From positions 1-62,304 of the forward strand of contig JANZYW010000004.1 in the NCBI GenBank assembly GCA_026413325.1: a stretch of DNA of 62,304 nt, read 5' to 3'. A model generated the notes under the pieces. It saw only the letters and a list, made by a program, of their open reading frames with translations, had not been told where the DNA came from and made no database searches. The stretch is from Bacteroidia bacterium. Its GTDB lineage: Bacteria > Bacteroidota > Bacteroidia > SpSt-205. The translations under genes were made by a program, and so were the position numbers. This document shows, piece by piece, positions 9,077 to 23,347 of the stretch (within the stretch, counting starts at the first letter, position 1; every line of letters starts with the position of its first letter).

Positions 9077-10367
9077 GAAAAGCTGGAAGGAGCGAGTTCA
9101 AGCTCTTGCTCAGGACTGGCAGGAAAACCCTCGCTGGAAAGGGATCTTGCGCCCCTACACAGTGGAGCAAGTTCTCCGACTTCGGGGATCTTATGATTTT
9201 CCTTACCCTATCGCACAGAGAGGAGCAGAGCGGTTATGGGAAGCGCTGCACACGCAACCATGGGTAGCTGGGCTGGGGGCGCTAACTGGCCTACAGGCGG
9301 TACAGGAAGTCGCAGCGGGGCTACCCTCGATTTATGTGAGTGGATGGCAGGTGGCAGCAGATGCCAATCTTGCGGGGCAAACCTATCCAGACCAAAGCTT
9401 GTATCCTGTGGAAAGCGTACCAGCTCTGGTACGCCGCATCAACAACGCACTTCTTAGAGCAGATCAGGTAGCATTCATGGAAAATCCGCAGCAGGGGACC
9501 GAAAGGGACTGGTTAGTACCCATCGTAGCGGATGCAGAAGCTGGATTCGGTGGAAACCTCAATGCCTTCGAACTCATGAAAATGCTCATAGAGGCAGGCG
9601 CTGCAGGGGTACATTTCGAAGATCAGCTTTCTTCTGCCAAGAAATGCGGTCATTTAGGGGGAAAGGTGTTGGTCCCAACCTCTGAAGCCATACAAAAACT
9701 AATAGCAGCTCGGTTAGCTGCGGACGTGATGGGGGTAACGACCCTCCTCATAGCCCGCACAGACGCCCATAGTGCGACCCTTCTCACGAGCGACATTGAT
9801 CCTATCGATGTACCTTTTATCGAAAGAGACAAGGGGCGTTCCAGTGAAGGCTTCTACTACATTCGATCGGGGTTAGAGATGGCGATCACCCGCGCACGCG
9901 CCTATGCTCCTTACGCGGATATTCTCTGGTGCGAAACCTCTACACCAGACTTGGGGGAAGCACGAGAGTTTGCTCAAGGGGTTCATGAGCAGTTTCCCGG
10001 AAAGCTTCTGGCTTACAACTGTTCCCCTTCCTTCAACTGGAGAAAGCATCTCTCCCCTTCTGAAATGCTCTCTTTTCGAGAAAAGCTTGCTGAAATGGGG
10101 TACAAGTATCAGTTCATCACACTAGCAGGATTCCATGCCCTTAACGCCAGCATGTTTGAACTCTCTCTCAGCTACGTGGAACGAGGAATGGCCGGCTATT
10201 CCGAACTGCAAGAGAAAGAATTCCTCTTACAGAAAGCGGGATTTCGTGCTATCAAGCACCAAGCCTTCGTCGGAACAGAATATTTCGACGCGGTACAGCT
10301 TACGATTACCACGGGAAAAAGCACACTGACAGCTATGGAGGGTTCAACGGAAAAAGCGCAGTTCTGA
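9051..10367 (+). CDS. aceA: Isocitrate lyase
   Basis: A 438-aa enzyme cleaving isocitrate to glyoxylate and succinate. The catalytic signature KKCGHLGGK is intact, with [22 protein letters not shown] and LLIARTDA in the expected order. The ATG start lies 26 nt inside the aceB end. It converges on hom on the other strand, with 26 nt between the stops and no obvious terminator hairpin there. Length is standard for the AceA class. Confidence 0.97.
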   Translation: MLTNDTYPKKSWKERVQALAQDWQENPRWKGILRPYTVEQVLRLRGSYDFPYPIAQRGAERLWEALHTQPWVAGLGALTGLQAVQEVAAGLPSIYVSGWQVAADANLAGQTYPDQSLYPVESVPALVRRINNALLRADQVAFMENPQQGTERDWLVPIVADAEAGFGGNLNAFELMKMLIEAGAAGVHFEDQLSSAKKCGHLGGKVLVPTSEAIQKLIAARLAADVMGVTTLLIARTDAHSATLLTSDIDPIDVPFIERDKGRSSEGFYYIRSGLEMAITRARAYAPYADILWCETSTPDLGEAREFAQGVHEQFPGKLLAYNCSPSFNWRKHLSPSEMLSFREKLAEMGYKYQFITLAGFHALNASMFELSLSYVERGMAGYSELQEKEFLLQKAGFRAIKHQAFVGTEYFDAVQLTITTGKSTLTAMEGSTEKAQF

Positions 10368-11571
10368 CCCTCTACACCACGTACTGGAAAAAGTCATGCA
10401 CATTGAAGAACACCAGCTACACCAGACAACCTTGTCAAAGCTTCGGGGAAAACTCGCGCTACGCAGAAACGGTCGGGGGGAAGGGACTGAGTTGCGCTGC
10501 GAAGTAGGTCTACAGGACCTGTCCAAACTATAGCAGGAATGTCTCCAAGGGAAACTTTGGTCCCCCCAGAGAGGCTTTCAATAAGTGCATCTCCACGGAC
10601 ATAAAAAGTATCGATGGGACGGGTTGGAAGCACAATCTGCCTGTCAGGCAGCGGCGGTCTGTGAGGACTCTTCCCTAAAAATAGATGGAAACACAGATCC
10701 CCCATCACGGCGGAAGCCGTAGCAGAAGGTCCAGCCCCAAGTCCCTGGTAATATTGCTTCCCCGCCCAAAGAAGGTCTAATATAATCCCGTTTTCCGCTC
10801 CTCTGAGCCCAGCAAAAGGATGCTCGGAAGGGAGAATTGCGGGCCCCACATACGTGTATAGTCCCTCTGAGGAAGAGGTCGCATAAGCTACAGGCTTGAG
10901 GAAAACCTTATGTCGAGATAAGTACTCTACCTCCAGAGGACTTATACCATAAATCCCAGTAACAAACAGCTCCGAAGGAGAAAGTACCTTTTGAAAAAGG
11001 TGCCAAACGAACAATATCAGCTTATAAGCTGCATCCCATCCCGAAAGGTCTAAATGGGGATTTTCTTCTGCATATCCTCGAGCCTGCGCCTCTAATAAAG
11101 CCTCCTCCAGAGAAAGCCCCCTTTGGAAAACCTGTTCGAGTATGTAATGAGAAGTTCCATTCAGCACGGCTACAAGCTCTCGTGACGGCTCCACGGAAAA
11201 GTGAGAAAGGATTCCTCCAAAAACTGGAATAGAGGCGGCAGCCGCCGCCTCGTGATATAGAACTGCTTTCGGATGAGACTCTAACCACCCTGCGAGGATA
11301 GAAAGATTTTCTGCCAGAGGCCGCTTGCTGGACGTAATGACTACTTTTCCTGCTTGGAGGCTTCGAAATATGATCTCCCACCCTGCTATGGGATCACTCG
11401 TACATTCTATAACTATATCAGCTTTTTCCCAGCTATCTCTCCAAGAAAGATCGTCATAAGAGTAAATATGGGGAATATTCGGATGCTTTTCTCTGTGCTT
11501 GACTACTACTCCGATAATTTCTGCAGGCAGGAAGGCACTGAGAGAAGAAAAAAGGCGATAAAAGCCTCCTC

Positions 11572-15122
<3,551 letters not shown>

Positions 15123-15127
15123 GAAAG

Positions 15128-15135
15128 CAAAGATA
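15128..15135 (-). promoter_or_regulatory. -7 element (TATCTTTG) of the LamG protein
   Basis: Exact TAnnTTTG on the minus strand inside the last codons of the upstream frame, 5 nt before ATG 15122. It decides the start. Confidence 0.65.
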
Positions 15136-15139
15136 TGCG

Positions 15140-16180
15140 TCAAGAAGCTACGCTCGGGTCCGCAGAGGACCCTTCATTCTTGTATCCTGTTAGGCTATCC
15201 CAACCGAGGAGAGGTACTGGCTGCACCTGCCCCAGAGGATCTTCCAAAAGAACCTCTTCCAGTTCGGTGGCAAACCCGATTACATGAATCTGAGGCTCTT
15301 GCTTCAATTTTTCATAGTCTTCCACAGGGACAGTAAAAAGAAGCTCATATTCTTCCCCCCCATACAAGAGGAAGGTACTCAGCGGCGAATCTAATAACTC
15401 TGAGACCCGCTGAGTCTGGTCATGAAAGGGCAAACGGGCCAGATAAACATGAAATCCTACCCCGGAAGCCTTAGACAAAGCATGCAAACCCACTGCAAGT
15501 CCATCCGAGAGATCTGTCATGCTGCTGGGCTTGATTCCCAGATCTCTGAGGCGGCGAACCATATCACAGCGAGCCTCTGGCTTGAGTTGTCTACTTACCA
15601 CATAGGTAAAATCAGCAACATCAGGCTGTACAGAGGGGTTCGCCAAAAAAACTGCCTTTTCCCTCTGAAGGATCTTCAGCCCTGCATAAGCCCCTCCTAA
15701 GTCCCCTGTCACACAAAGCAAGTGCGTAGGAGAAGCCCCTTTTCTATATGTGATCCGTTCTTTCTCCACCCTCCCCACCACAGTTACGCTCAGCCATAAA
15801 TCTCTACTGCCCGAAATATCTCCACCCACTACAGCTACGTTGTATTTCTCTTCTACGGCTCGAAAACCAGCATATACGTCCTCCATATAAGAAGGGATAA
15901 TGTGCCGAGGTATACCTAAAGAAACCACCAAAAAAAGAGGCTCACCGTTCATAGCACAGATATCACTTATAGCCGCAGTAGCCGCTTTGTAACCAACATA
16001 ACGAGGTGCATGATAGACGCGATCAAAATCCCAGTACTCGTGTAGCGTATCCACAGAAATAAGCCCATAGTGTGAATTGTTCCATTCCCACACAGCGGCA
16101 TCGTCTCCGATTCCATGAACTAAGCCTGGACGGGTACCCAGCAATTTACTGGCCAGGCGAGTGAGAAAATCAAGTTCCAC
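15140..16180 (-). CDS. thiL: Thiamine-monophosphate kinase ThiL
   Basis: A 346-aa kinase of the AIR synthase/PurM-like fold, phosphorylating thiamine phosphate to thiamine diphosphate. Visible motifs are GIGDDAAV near the start, SVDTLHE, SDICAMNGEP, VVGGDISGS and TDLSDGLA, all in the ThiL order. The start is GTG 16180; a near-consensus -7 box (TTCTTTTG) lies 5 nt upstream. No other thiamine gene is next to it. Dxs at 59527 needs its product as cofactor. Confidence 0.93.
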   Translation of the reverse strand: MELDFLTRLASKLLGTRPGLVHGIGDDAAVWEWNNSHYGLISVDTLHEYWDFDRVYHAPRYVGYKAATAAISDICAMNGEPLFLVVSLGIPRHIIPSYMEDVYAGFRAVEEKYNVAVVGGDISGSRDLWLSVTVVGRVEKERITYRKGASPTHLLCVTGDLGGAYAGLKILQREKAVFLANPSVQPDVADFTYVVSRQLKPEARCDMVRRLRDLGIKPSSMTDLSDGLAVGLHALSKASGVGFHVYLARLPFHDQTQRVSELLDSPLSTFLLYGGEEYELLFTVPVEDYEKLKQEPQIHVIGFATELEEVLLEDPLGQVQPVPLLGWDSLTGYKNEGSSADPSVAS

Positions 16181-16204
16181 TTCGTCAAAAGAACTAAAAC
16201 AACT

Positions 16205-17239
16205 TCATCCCCTCAGCAGTCCGAGGGAACGGCTCATCTCTAACATCTTATCAATCGGACGACGAGCAGCCTCGATCAATTCGGAGGGTAAGCTTATCTC
16301 AGGCGCTTCAAATAACAAGGCGTTGTAAATCTTTTCAAGGGTATTCAACTTCATATGAGGACATGTATTACAGGAACAAGAGTACTCAGATGGAGCCTGT
16401 ATAAGCTCCTTATGAGGAGCTCTTTGCTTCATTTGATGGAGAATCCCAGGTTCTGTCGCTACTATAAACTGGAGTTTAGGGGACTGGACGACATAGTTTA
16501 AGAGAGAGGTAGTAGAGCCGATAAAATCCGCTTGCTCTAAAAGAGCAGGCTCACACTCAGGATGGGCGATCAACTCTGCATCAGGATACTGAGCTCGAAG
16601 AGAACGTACCTTTTGATGAGAAAAAATCGTATGAACCATGCAGACGCCCTCCCACAAGACCATATCCCGACCTGTCTTCCTTATCACGTAAGCACCGAGA
16701 TTCTTATCAGGAGCGAATATGAGCTTCCAGTCAGCGGGGAGAGCTTGCACAATAGGAACAGCATTGGAAGAGGTTACAATGACGTCACTCATGGCCTTTA
16801 TCGCTGCAGAGGTGTTGATATAGCTTACCACCTTATGATCAGGGTACTTTGCCTTGAAAGCAGCGAAGGCAGCAGGGGGACAGCTGTCAGAGAGAGAACA
16901 ACCTGCATTTATATCGGGAATCAAAACCTTCTTCGTAGGGTTGAGAATCTTGGCTGTCTCTGCCATGAAGTGAACTCCAGCAAATACGATTATATCAGCT
17001 TTGGTCTCAGCTGCCTTCTGAGATAAGCCGAGGCTATCCCCAACAAAGTCAGCTATATCTTGAATATCTGCGTCTTGATAATAGTGAGCTAAAAGAACCG
17101 CATTCTTTTCCTTCTTGAGTCTCTGAATCTCGGAGAAGAGATCTACCCCCAGAGGGGGCTCCACAGGGATGTATCCATAATCGTGAATCCAAATAGATAT
17201 TTCTTCTGGTGTTGGTGAAGCTGTGGATTGTGGGAACAT
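16205..17239 (-). CDS. nadA: Quinolinate synthase A
   Basis: A 344-aa iron-sulfur enzyme forming quinolinate from iminoaspartate and dihydroxyacetone phosphate for de novo NAD. The three [4Fe-4S] cysteines are seen in [18 protein letters not shown] and [29 protein letters not shown] and [12 protein letters not shown]-like [12 protein letters not shown] are further signatures. The track begins at GTG 17347, but ATG 17239 matches family length and is 5 nt from a -7-like box, so it is chosen. No nadB or nadC nearby. Confidence 0.95.
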   Translation of the reverse strand: MFPQSTASPTPEEISIWIHDYGYIPVEPPLGVDLFSEIQRLKKEKNAVLLAHYYQDADIQDIADFVGDSLGLSQKAAETKADIIVFAGVHFMAETAKILNPTKKVLIPDINAGCSLSDSCPPAAFAAFKAKYPDHKVVSYINTSAAIKAMSDVIVTSSNAVPIVQALPADWKLIFAPDKNLGAYVIRKTGRDMVLWEGVCMVHTIFSHQKVRSLRAQYPDAELIAHPECEPALLEQADFIGSTTSLLNYVVQSPKLQFIVATEPGILHQMKQRAPHKELIQAPSEYSCSCNTCPHMKLNTLEKIYNALLFEAPEISLPSELIEAARRPIDKMLEMSRSLGLLRG

Positions 17240-17244
17240 GTTGT

Positions 17245-17252
17245 CTAAGATA
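17245..17252 (-). promoter_or_regulatory. Probable -7 element (TATCTTAG) of nadA
   Basis: One mismatch to TAnnTTTG on the minus strand, 5 nt before ATG 17239. Weaker than the exact sites but at the same spacing. Confidence 0.45.
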
Positions 17253-17360
17253 AGGAAAAAGGTCTGTTCCCGTGGGACTTTGATCTCATGCCCCTGTTGA
17301 AACTCTGTATGACAAACCGATGAAGAATTCTGGGATAACTTAGCCACCTACTCGGTACCC

Positions 17361-17368
17361 TACCTTTG
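17361..17368 (+). promoter_or_regulatory. -7 element (TACCTTTG) of the GT4 gene
   Basis: Exact TAnnTTTG. The TTG at 17366 used by the ORF track lies inside it. The first in-frame ATG (17402) is 33 nt downstream, so this mRNA should have a short leader. Confidence 0.6.
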
Positions 17369-17401
17369 TGCCCACTTCTTGATACGCCATTCCTTGCGTT
17401 T

Positions 17402-18580
17402 ATGCCCATGGTTATCCACTGTATTCTCAACAATCTTACCTATGAGCAACGCTTACATAAGATTGCCTTAACCTTTGCTAAGGAGCATTTGGTAGAGGTC
17501 GTGGGTATCGTCCGGTCACGTATGGAACCTATTATTGCGGACAGGCCTTATCGAGTGAGTCGCCTTAGAGTTCCCTTCCGAAGGGGACCTCTTTTTTTCC
17601 TTGTAGCCAACCTTCAGATGTTCCTATATCTCCTCTTTCGAAGGGGGTGGAATGCTGTTCTTGCTTCTGACTTAAATATCCTGCCTGCCTGCTGGCTGGC
17701 CGCCTCTTTAAAAGGCAAATCTCTTCTTTTAGACAGCAGAGAGCTGTATACACAAACTCCTTTCCTAAAGGAGCGTGCTGTGAGGCGCTTCATATGGGAG
17801 TTGGCAGAGAGATTTCTATACCCAAAGGTGGGTTACATACTTGCGGTAAGTCCTCCCATAGCGGACTATTTTTCCCAGAGATATAAAAAACCTGTATGGG
17901 TAGTCTACAACCTTCCACTAAGAGGGAGAGGTTTTGCTCGTCCTCGATTAGAGAATCGGCTCCTTTTATACCAGGGCCTCTTGCATCCCTATCGTGGGTT
18001 AGAGGAGCTCATCCTGGCCTTGGGTTATGTACGGGGCTGGAAACTATGGGTGGTAGGAGATGGACCTCTCCGACCTTATCTCGAAACGCTTGCTAAGCAA
18101 CAGCGACTTATGGACCGGATTACCTTCTTTGGACTCGTGCCTTTTGAAGCTATCCAAGGCTATACTCAACAAGCAACATTTGGCGTCTCTGGGGAGATCC
18201 CCCATGTCCTCAATCACAAATATGCCCTTCCCAACAAAGCCTTTGATTATCTGCAACAGGGGATTCCCCTCTTAGTTGGAGAAGCACCTCTTCTTCAGGC
18301 ACTTGTAAGGCACTATGGATGTGGACGTGTTGTAGAGCGGTGGCAGCCACGGGAGATAGCCTACACTCTTGAGGAGATAGAGCACGCTCATGAGATGTAT
18401 GATGTGTGGGTGGAGAAAGCTCGTGTAGCCGCTAAGGAACTTCACTGGGAGCGACAGGAACCCTGTCTCAGGGCGTGGCTGAATTTCGCCTTAGCAAAGA
18501 AGCCCCTTCCACCCCAGGGAGAGATAAAGGACTGCCACTCTGTCACTGCACTGGCCCATATATACCGTCAAGACGGATAA
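17402..18580 (+). CDS. Family 4-like glycosyltransferase
   Basis: About 392 aa with GT-B architecture. The N-terminal half has VIHCILNNLTYEQRLHKIA, the usual start of Bacteroidota GT4 enzymes. The donor-binding half has LLYQGLLHPYRGLEELI, LWVVGDGPLRPYLE, ITFFGLVPFEAI and NKAFDYLQQGIPLLVGE. It probably adds a sugar to a surface glycan or lipid; donor and acceptor cannot be told. Start ATG 17402 or 17408. It faces a membrane glycosyltransferase on the other strand, 24 nt between stops. Confidence 0.85.
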   Translation: MPMVIHCILNNLTYEQRLHKIALTFAKEHLVEVVGIVRSRMEPIIADRPYRVSRLRVPFRRGPLFFLVANLQMFLYLLFRRGWNAVLASDLNILPACWLAASLKGKSLLLDSRELYTQTPFLKERAVRRFIWELAERFLYPKVGYILAVSPPIADYFSQRYKKPVWVVYNLPLRGRGFARPRLENRLLLYQGLLHPYRGLEELILALGYVRGWKLWVVGDGPLRPYLETLAKQQRLMDRITFFGLVPFEAIQGYTQQATFGVSGEIPHVLNHKYALPNKAFDYLQQGIPLLVGEAPLLQALVRHYGCGRVVERWQPREIAYTLEEIEHAHEMYDVWVEKARVAAKELHWERQEPCLRAWLNFALAKKPLPPQGEIKDCHSVTALAHIYRQDG

Positions 18581-18604
18581 AACTCAGTAACAGGATGCCC
18601 GCCC

Positions 18605-20005
18605 TCAGCGCAGCTCGTATACTCGGAAGGATCCCCACTTTCCTCGTTCTGCCTGTATGTGTGGAGCGGCTATACTGTCTAAAATACGGCTGTCACTGTA
18701 GAGATAGTGGACTCCTTTTCGCAAAGCTGTCTCTAAGACGGAGGGGATCTCCCTCTCGTCGGCTATGCACCAACCTTTCTTATGAATATGATAGGCATAA
18801 ATGAACCTGGATTGGTCTATGCCTATGATGACCCTCTCAGAGTCGGGGACGGCGGCTTGTAATTCTTTTTTATACCGAAGAAGGTCGGGATTGAAGCCAG
18901 GCTGGGAGGGATCCCATCGATGATGCATGCGAATCCAGGCTCCTACTGGCGCTGTAATTATGAAAAGAGCGATCCAGCCATACTTTCGGTCCCTCCACCA
19001 GGAGTCAAAAGCCTTCCCTATGGCCAGGCTCGTCCATGGTAACCAAGGAAAAAGGTAGTAATCATGTGGGTAGCCTAAAGTTGGCAGCTCATATAGAAGG
19101 TACAGGAGAAGGACTACACCGAGAGAAAAAAAGCCTCTCCATTTCTCTTTTTCTTGCCAGATGTATCGCAGCCCCAGAAGGAAGGGTACACAGGAGGCAT
19201 ATCCAATGATATTCTCAGGCAGTAGGGAAAATAAATGATGATACAGGAGTCGAAAATAAACTCCTGTAGAAAAGTCTGCGGCAAAAATACCTTTGACCAG
19301 CCCCTTATCTCTCCATAGATCCGTTGCTTGTACATACCAAAGCGCAGTTAGCAGAAAAGAGAGGGAAAAATAGCCCAGCATAGAGAGCAAAGGCTTTCGG
19401 AAGGGCCTTTGAAGCAGCTTTTCCCCCATAGGCAGGGCCCATAGGAGGAGAAAAGGTAGTTTCACGGCCGAAGCAACCCCCAGAAATAAACTGGCTATCA
19501 TAGGTTTTTCTCTCATCCAGAAGCCCAACCCCCATACTCCCAAGCCCAGAGCCAGCATGTCGGGCAAGGGACTGACGCTATAGTAAAAGAGGGCGGGCGA
19601 CCATAGAAATGCAGCTCCCGCTAAAAGGGCCGGGTCCCTGCTGAACACACTTGTAAGGAAGAAGGCCATTCCTCCTATGGCGATCAGGAAGGCTACGTAG
19701 GCAGCTTTCCGTCCCAGCTGGGACGGGTGATAGCTTGTAAGCTTTCCAAAGGCGGCTATACTCCACTGAAAGAGAGGAAACTCCACTCGAAAAATTCCAT
19801 CGGAATCTTCTCTGCAGTCTCTTCTTGGGTTCCAAATACGGAGATCTTCTTCGTAAAAGTTGACGGCTGTAGCTACAGTTTGACATTGCCTCCAAGCATG
19901 GAAGCCCATCAAGTCCAAAGAGAAGTGGGGTAGATGTAAAAAAAGGTGAACAAAGAGGTTTGCTATCAGAATAAAGCACGTACGATGCTTCCGGAGAAAA
20001 GTCAT
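18605..20005 (-). CDS. Multi-pass membrane glycosyltransferase (GT39/ArnT-like)
   Basis: A 466-aa protein with about 10-12 hydrophobic segments. The first extracytoplasmic loop holds GFHAWRQCQTVATAVNFYE and NPRRDC, the pattern of Bacteroidota dolichyl-phosphate-mannose-type glycosyltransferases, which use lipid-linked sugar. FYYSVSPLPDMLALGLG is also typical. A C-terminal soluble part follows the last membrane span. Known role of the fold: transfer of a sugar from a polyprenyl phosphate to protein or lipid A. The acceptor is unknown. A -7 element lies 5 nt before the ATG. Confidence 0.75.
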   Translation of the reverse strand: MTFLRKHRTCFILIANLFVHLFLHLPHFSLDLMGFHAWRQCQTVATAVNFYEEDLRIWNPRRDCREDSDGIFRVEFPLFQWSIAAFGKLTSYHPSQLGRKAAYVAFLIAIGGMAFFLTSVFSRDPALLAGAAFLWSPALFYYSVSPLPDMLALGLGVWGLGFWMREKPMIASLFLGVASAVKLPFLLLWALPMGEKLLQRPFRKPLLSMLGYFSLSFLLTALWYVQATDLWRDKGLVKGIFAADFSTGVYFRLLYHHLFSLLPENIIGYASCVPFLLGLRYIWQEKEKWRGFFSLGVVLLLYLLYELPTLGYPHDYYLFPWLPWTSLAIGKAFDSWWRDRKYGWIALFIITAPVGAWIRMHHRWDPSQPGFNPDLLRYKKELQAAVPDSERVIIGIDQSRFIYAYHIHKKGWCIADEREIPSVLETALRKGVHYLYSDSRILDSIAAPHIQAERGKWGSFRVYELR

Positions 20006-20010
20006 GCTTT

Positions 20011-20018
20011 CAAAGGTA
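20011..20018 (-). promoter_or_regulatory. -7 element (TACCTTTG) of the membrane glycosyltransferase
   Basis: Exact TAnnTTTG on the minus strand, 5 nt before ATG 20005. Confidence 0.7.
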
Positions 20019-20083
20019 AAGGGGCTATTTTTTCTTCTATGGCTCGGCGCTGTCTTCTAAGTGGTGATGCGTCATAAGAGCAG

Positions 20084-20091
20084 TATATTTG
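20084..20091 (+). promoter_or_regulatory. -7 element (TATATTTG) of lipA
   Basis: Exact TAnnTTTG ending 9 nt before ATG 20101. The TTG at 20089 in the ORF track falls within the element. GGGGAGG between the two may be a rare Shine-Dalgarno-like sequence, but it is only 3 nt from the ATG. Confidence 0.7.
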
Positions 20092-20100
20092 GGGAGGTAT

Positions 20101-20964
20101 ATGCTGAGCAAAGCCCCTTCTCGGCCCTCGTGGCTGCGGGTGAAACTGCCTTCGGGTGAGAACTACCGCTTTGTCCGTCAGGTAATCGATGCGAATCACT
20201 TGCATACTGTCTGTGAAAGCGCACACTGCCCGAATATGGGGGAGTGTTGGGGGGCTGGAACCGCCACCTTTATGATTTTGGGCAATATATGTACTCGTTC
20301 TTGCGGCTTTTGTGCGGTTATGACGGGGCGTCCGACGGAGCTTGACTGGGAAGAGCCGGAGCGGGTGGCACATGCAGTGGAGCTCATGCGGCTTAAACAC
20401 TGTGTTATCACTTCTGTAAACCGAGACGAACTCAAAGATGGAGGAGCAGAAATATGGGCTCGTACGGTTCGAGCGATAAAGGATAGGATGCCCGACACGA
20501 CCATCGAGGTATTGTTACCAGACTTCAAGGGAAACTGGGATGCGCTGTATCGCGTGCTGGCGGAGCAGCCAGATGTCGTCTCTCACAATATGGAGACGGT
20601 CAAACGCCTCTATCGGCGGGTCCGTCCTCAGGCGAAGTATGAGCGCAGCTTGGAGCAGATACTCCGCACGAAACAAGCGGGTCTTCGCACGAAGTCAGGA
20701 GCTATGTTAGGGCTTGGAGAAACAAAGGACGAAGTCGTCGAACTAATGGAGGACCTTCTCGCCCACGGATGTGATGTCCTTACATTAGGACAGTATCTTC
20801 AGCCTACGCCCGCACACCTTCCCGTTGAGCGTTTCGTGTCGCCAGACGAATTCGCTTCATATGAGCGGCTGGGTCTGGCAATGGGCTTCGACTACGTAGA
20901 AAGCGGGCCCCTCGTGCGTTCTTCTTACCATTCGGAGCGGCATGTGAAGCCTCGGAAAGGATGA
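20101..20964 (+). CDS. lipA: Lipoyl synthase
   Basis: A 287-aa radical SAM enzyme inserting two sulfurs into octanoyl groups on lipoyl domains. Both clusters are visible: the auxiliary site [12 protein letters not shown] and the radical SAM site CTRSCGFC. The lipoyl-synthase signatures [47 protein letters not shown] and [10 protein letters not shown] are present. The C-terminal Ser region reads GPLVRSSYH. The stop overlaps the ATG of the BatA-like gene by 4 nt. No lipB nearby. Confidence 0.97.
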   Translation: MLSKAPSRPSWLRVKLPSGENYRFVRQVIDANHLHTVCESAHCPNMGECWGAGTATFMILGNICTRSCGFCAVMTGRPTELDWEEPERVAHAVELMRLKHCVITSVNRDELKDGGAEIWARTVRAIKDRMPDTTIEVLLPDFKGNWDALYRVLAEQPDVVSHNMETVKRLYRRVRPQAKYERSLEQILRTKQAGLRTKSGAMLGLGETKDEVVELMEDLLAHGCDVLTLGQYLQPTPAHLPVERFVSPDEFASYERLGLAMGFDYVESGPLVRSSYHSERHVKPRKG

Positions 20965-22907
20965 GTTTCCTTCATCCTGCTTTTCTGTGGGGCTTGTTCG
21001 CCCTCTCCATTCCTATTATCGTCCATTTCTTTTACTTACGGCGTTCGCGTCGGTATGAGTTTTCACAGGTACGCTTGGTGGAGCTCCTCCAGCGGGCCAG
21101 TAAACCGTACCTTCGATTACGACACCTATTGCTTCTGTTTTTTCGCCTTGCGCTTGTTACGGCCGTCGTTTTTCTCTTCTCTCGGCCCTATCTGGGTAAA
21201 GCTTTTTCCTCCACGACCGAAAGTGCTTCCGTACTCATAGTGTGGGATGTTTCTCCCTCTATGACACCAGTGTTTGAAGTGTCTCGTGCGCTTGTCGAGC
21301 AAGCTATCCGCCAAGATCCCCCCTCCTATGAGTACCGTCTTCTCCTGACAGACGGGTATCTGCCGAGGGGGGAGTTCGTAACCCGAAAAGTGATGCAGGA
21401 GAAACTCAGAGAAGTGCAGCCAGCTGATATGGGATATCCCATCAGTGCTCTTTTGCAGCGGTCCGATTTGCTTTTTCGCGGAAGTCGATCCTCCATCCGA
21501 AAGATTTACATCGTTTCCGATTTCCAAGCCAGTTCGGTGGGGGACATCAGTCGCATCCCTCGAGAAGGGATAGAATCGGTGGTTTTATTTCCAGTTGAGG
21601 GGAGGTCTCGAGTAAATGCATATATCGACTCTATAGCAGTGACTTTGATAGGAGGGCAGAGACATCTCCGCTACCATCTAAGTGCCACTGACAATCGGGT
21701 GTACACTGTACAAGTTGAAGGTACTACCAGAGCTCTGACTGCAGGATGGTATGATATGTTTTTTGATAGGCAGATTCCTCCCTACGTAAAGTTCTCTATC
21801 GCGGGCGATGAAGTGACGTTCGATAATGAGGCATATGTGGGTTTGCTCCCGGCTGAAGAGACCAATTCCCGTATAGGATGGTTGGGGCCTAAGGAAGCAG
21901 AATCCGCTTTTGAGAAGCTTCATCAGGTCCTGGGAGTATCTCCATGGAAGGGCAGTTCAAAAGGAGAAATTCCTTGGCAACGGCTATCCGTTTTGGTTGC
22001 TTCGATGGAGGATTTGCCCGCTCAGGTACCTACATGGGTAGCTGAGGGAGGGTTGCTTATCACATTTCCTCCCCCGAACTGTACCTCTCCTCTCTGGAGG
22101 AAGCTACCTTTCGCAGCCGAAATAGAGCTCGTCCAGAAGCACGAGAACAAGAACCTGTCATCTGTAATCAAACCTAAGGTGGACGCTTTTTGGGAAGGGA
22201 TCTTTATGCATACTGATGCACAACCTACCTTTCTTGCGGAGCCTTTGCGACTGCGTCAGTTCTACTCCTTCCAGGTGCTGAGAGGCTTTTCTCTCTTAGA
22301 GGATGTGGAAGGCCATCCTTTGCTCTGGGAGGTCAGCTGGGGCAAAGGAAAGATTTACCTCTTTTCCTTCCCTTGGGGAGAGGCTGGTCTCGGGGAGCAC
22401 AGCGTTTTCGTTCCTTTATTTGAAAGACTTTACCAGAGAAGTGGACCGGGAGTAGAAAGAGGGAGAGTAGTGTGGTTGGGGCAAAAGACAGCTTTTTCCT
22501 TTCCCGTGGATGAGGGAGGGAGAGTGGTCTTGCGACATGTAGGCACTGGTCAGGAATACCTTCCTCCGATAGAAAGGAGAGGGAATGTGCAGCGATTCTT
22601 CTTAGGCGAGCACCCGATGAAAGCCGGGTTGTATGAAATCGCAGGAGCGAAAAATTTGCAAGGTTATCTGGGAGTAAATATTTCTCCCGAGGAGTCAGCA
22701 GGAGAATACCTATCGGTGGAGACATGGGAAAAAATGGGCTTCCCAGCCGAAGTGCGTCGATGGGATGGACGTGACTTTCGTCGGGAAAGAGTGGGTTTTC
22801 TGTGGCGGGACTGGTGGATCTGGCTGGGTATAGCCTTTCTTTTGATAATAGGGGAAACTTTTTGGGCGAGAAGTCTCCTACGCCCTGTTATCGAACCTGT
22901 ACCTTGA
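20961..22907 (+). CDS. BatA-type membrane protein with VWA-like domain
   Basis: A 648-aa protein beginning with the Bacteroidota BatA N-terminal signature: [21 protein letters not shown], two membrane segments and an [11 protein letters not shown] linker. A von Willebrand A fold follows, with MIDAS-like WDVSPSM at about residues 92-98. A long extracytoplasmic beta-rich region comes next, then a last membrane helix near residues 615-640. Family members are annotated aerotolerance-related or MoxR-associated, but no MoxR ATPase or other bat gene is here. Coupled to lipA; its end overlaps a minus-strand gene by 20 nt. Function uncertain. Confidence 0.8.
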   Translation: MSFLHPAFLWGLFALSIPIIVHFFYLRRSRRYEFSQVRLVELLQRASKPYLRLRHLLLLFFRLALVTAVVFLFSRPYLGKAFSSTTESASVLIVWDVSPSMTPVFEVSRALVEQAIRQDPPSYEYRLLLTDGYLPRGEFVTRKVMQEKLREVQPADMGYPISALLQRSDLLFRGSRSSIRKIYIVSDFQASSVGDISRIPREGIESVVLFPVEGRSRVNAYIDSIAVTLIGGQRHLRYHLSATDNRVYTVQVEGTTRALTAGWYDMFFDRQIPPYVKFSIAGDEVTFDNEAYVGLLPAEETNSRIGWLGPKEAESAFEKLHQVLGVSPWKGSSKGEIPWQRLSVLVASMEDLPAQVPTWVAEGGLLITFPPPNCTSPLWRKLPFAAEIELVQKHENKNLSSVIKPKVDAFWEGIFMHTDAQPTFLAEPLRLRQFYSFQVLRGFSLLEDVEGHPLLWEVSWGKGKIYLFSFPWGEAGLGEHSVFVPLFERLYQRSGPGVERGRVVWLGQKTAFSFPVDEGGRVVLRHVGTGQEYLPPIERRGNVQRFFLGEHPMKAGLYEIAGAKNLQGYLGVNISPEESAGEYLSVETWEKMGFPAEVRRWDGRDFRRERVGFLWRDWWIWLGIAFLLIIGETFWARSLLRPVIEPVP

Positions 22908-23319
22908 AGCGATGGCGGTGCTCCTTTCCGTTGGAAGTGTAGTAAATCACTTCTGCTGTGCCTTGGAAACGCCTTTGGTCCAGAGTAGCTTCTAACTCTA
23001 CCTCTCCTCGTTCATTTGCATCGAAGTGGGTAGCACCTGCTTTTTGCCCTGCCTTGAAAAGTCGAACGATGAGTTTCGAGCGGGGCTTCAAGCCAGAGAT
23101 GTAGATGGAGTATGTCTTCCCTCCTTCTACCACCAGCGGGTCCTGCCACTGAAAAGGCTCTCTGTTCACCTGAATAAAGGCCTCTTCTCGAGCAGGCACT
23201 GGGACGGAAGAGACCTCCGCTTCTTCTTCTTCTCCGATCACTTCATGAGGATTGTAACCTCCTGTTTGGGCTTGAAGGAGAGCTGAGAGAAGAAGTAGGG
23301 GTAACACGACGTACCACAT
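22888..23319 (-). CDS. Small secreted protein of unknown function
   Basis: A 143-aa protein with a clear Sec signal (MWYVVLPLLLLSALLQAQ), an acidic linker (GEEEEAEV) and a C-terminal part of alternating beta strands (YSIYISGLKPRSKLIVRLF, AEVIYYTSNGKEH) resembling an Ig-like sandwich. No family recognised. A -7-like element TATTTTCG lies 5 nt before the ATG, supporting a real gene. It converges with the BatA-like gene (20-nt overlap of 3' ends). Confidence 0.7.
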   Translation of the reverse strand: MWYVVLPLLLLSALLQAQTGGYNPHEVIGEEEEAEVSSVPVPAREEAFIQVNREPFQWQDPLVVEGGKTYSIYISGLKPRSKLIVRLFKAGQKAGATHFDANERGEVELEATLDQRRFQGTAEVIYYTSNGKEHRHRFKVQVR

Positions 23320-23324
23320 CTATG

Positions 23325-23332
23325 CGAAAATA
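23325..23332 (-). promoter_or_regulatory. Probable -7 element (TATTTTCG) of the small secreted protein
   Basis: One mismatch to TAnnTTTG on the minus strand, 5 nt before ATG 23319. It is two bases from the divergent plus-strand element. Confidence 0.5.
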
Positions 23333-23334
23333 TT

Positions 23335-23342
23335 TATTTTTG
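23335..23342 (+). promoter_or_regulatory. -7 element (TATTTTTG) of the SUKH-like/pabB pair
   Basis: Exact TAnnTTTG ending 5 nt before ATG 23348. Confidence 0.7.
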
Positions 23343-23347
23343 ACCTG

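Noticed and set aside
16181-16204. TPP riboswitch upstream of thiL
   Set aside because: Only 24 nt lie between thiL and nadA, and no conserved thi-box sequence is seen.
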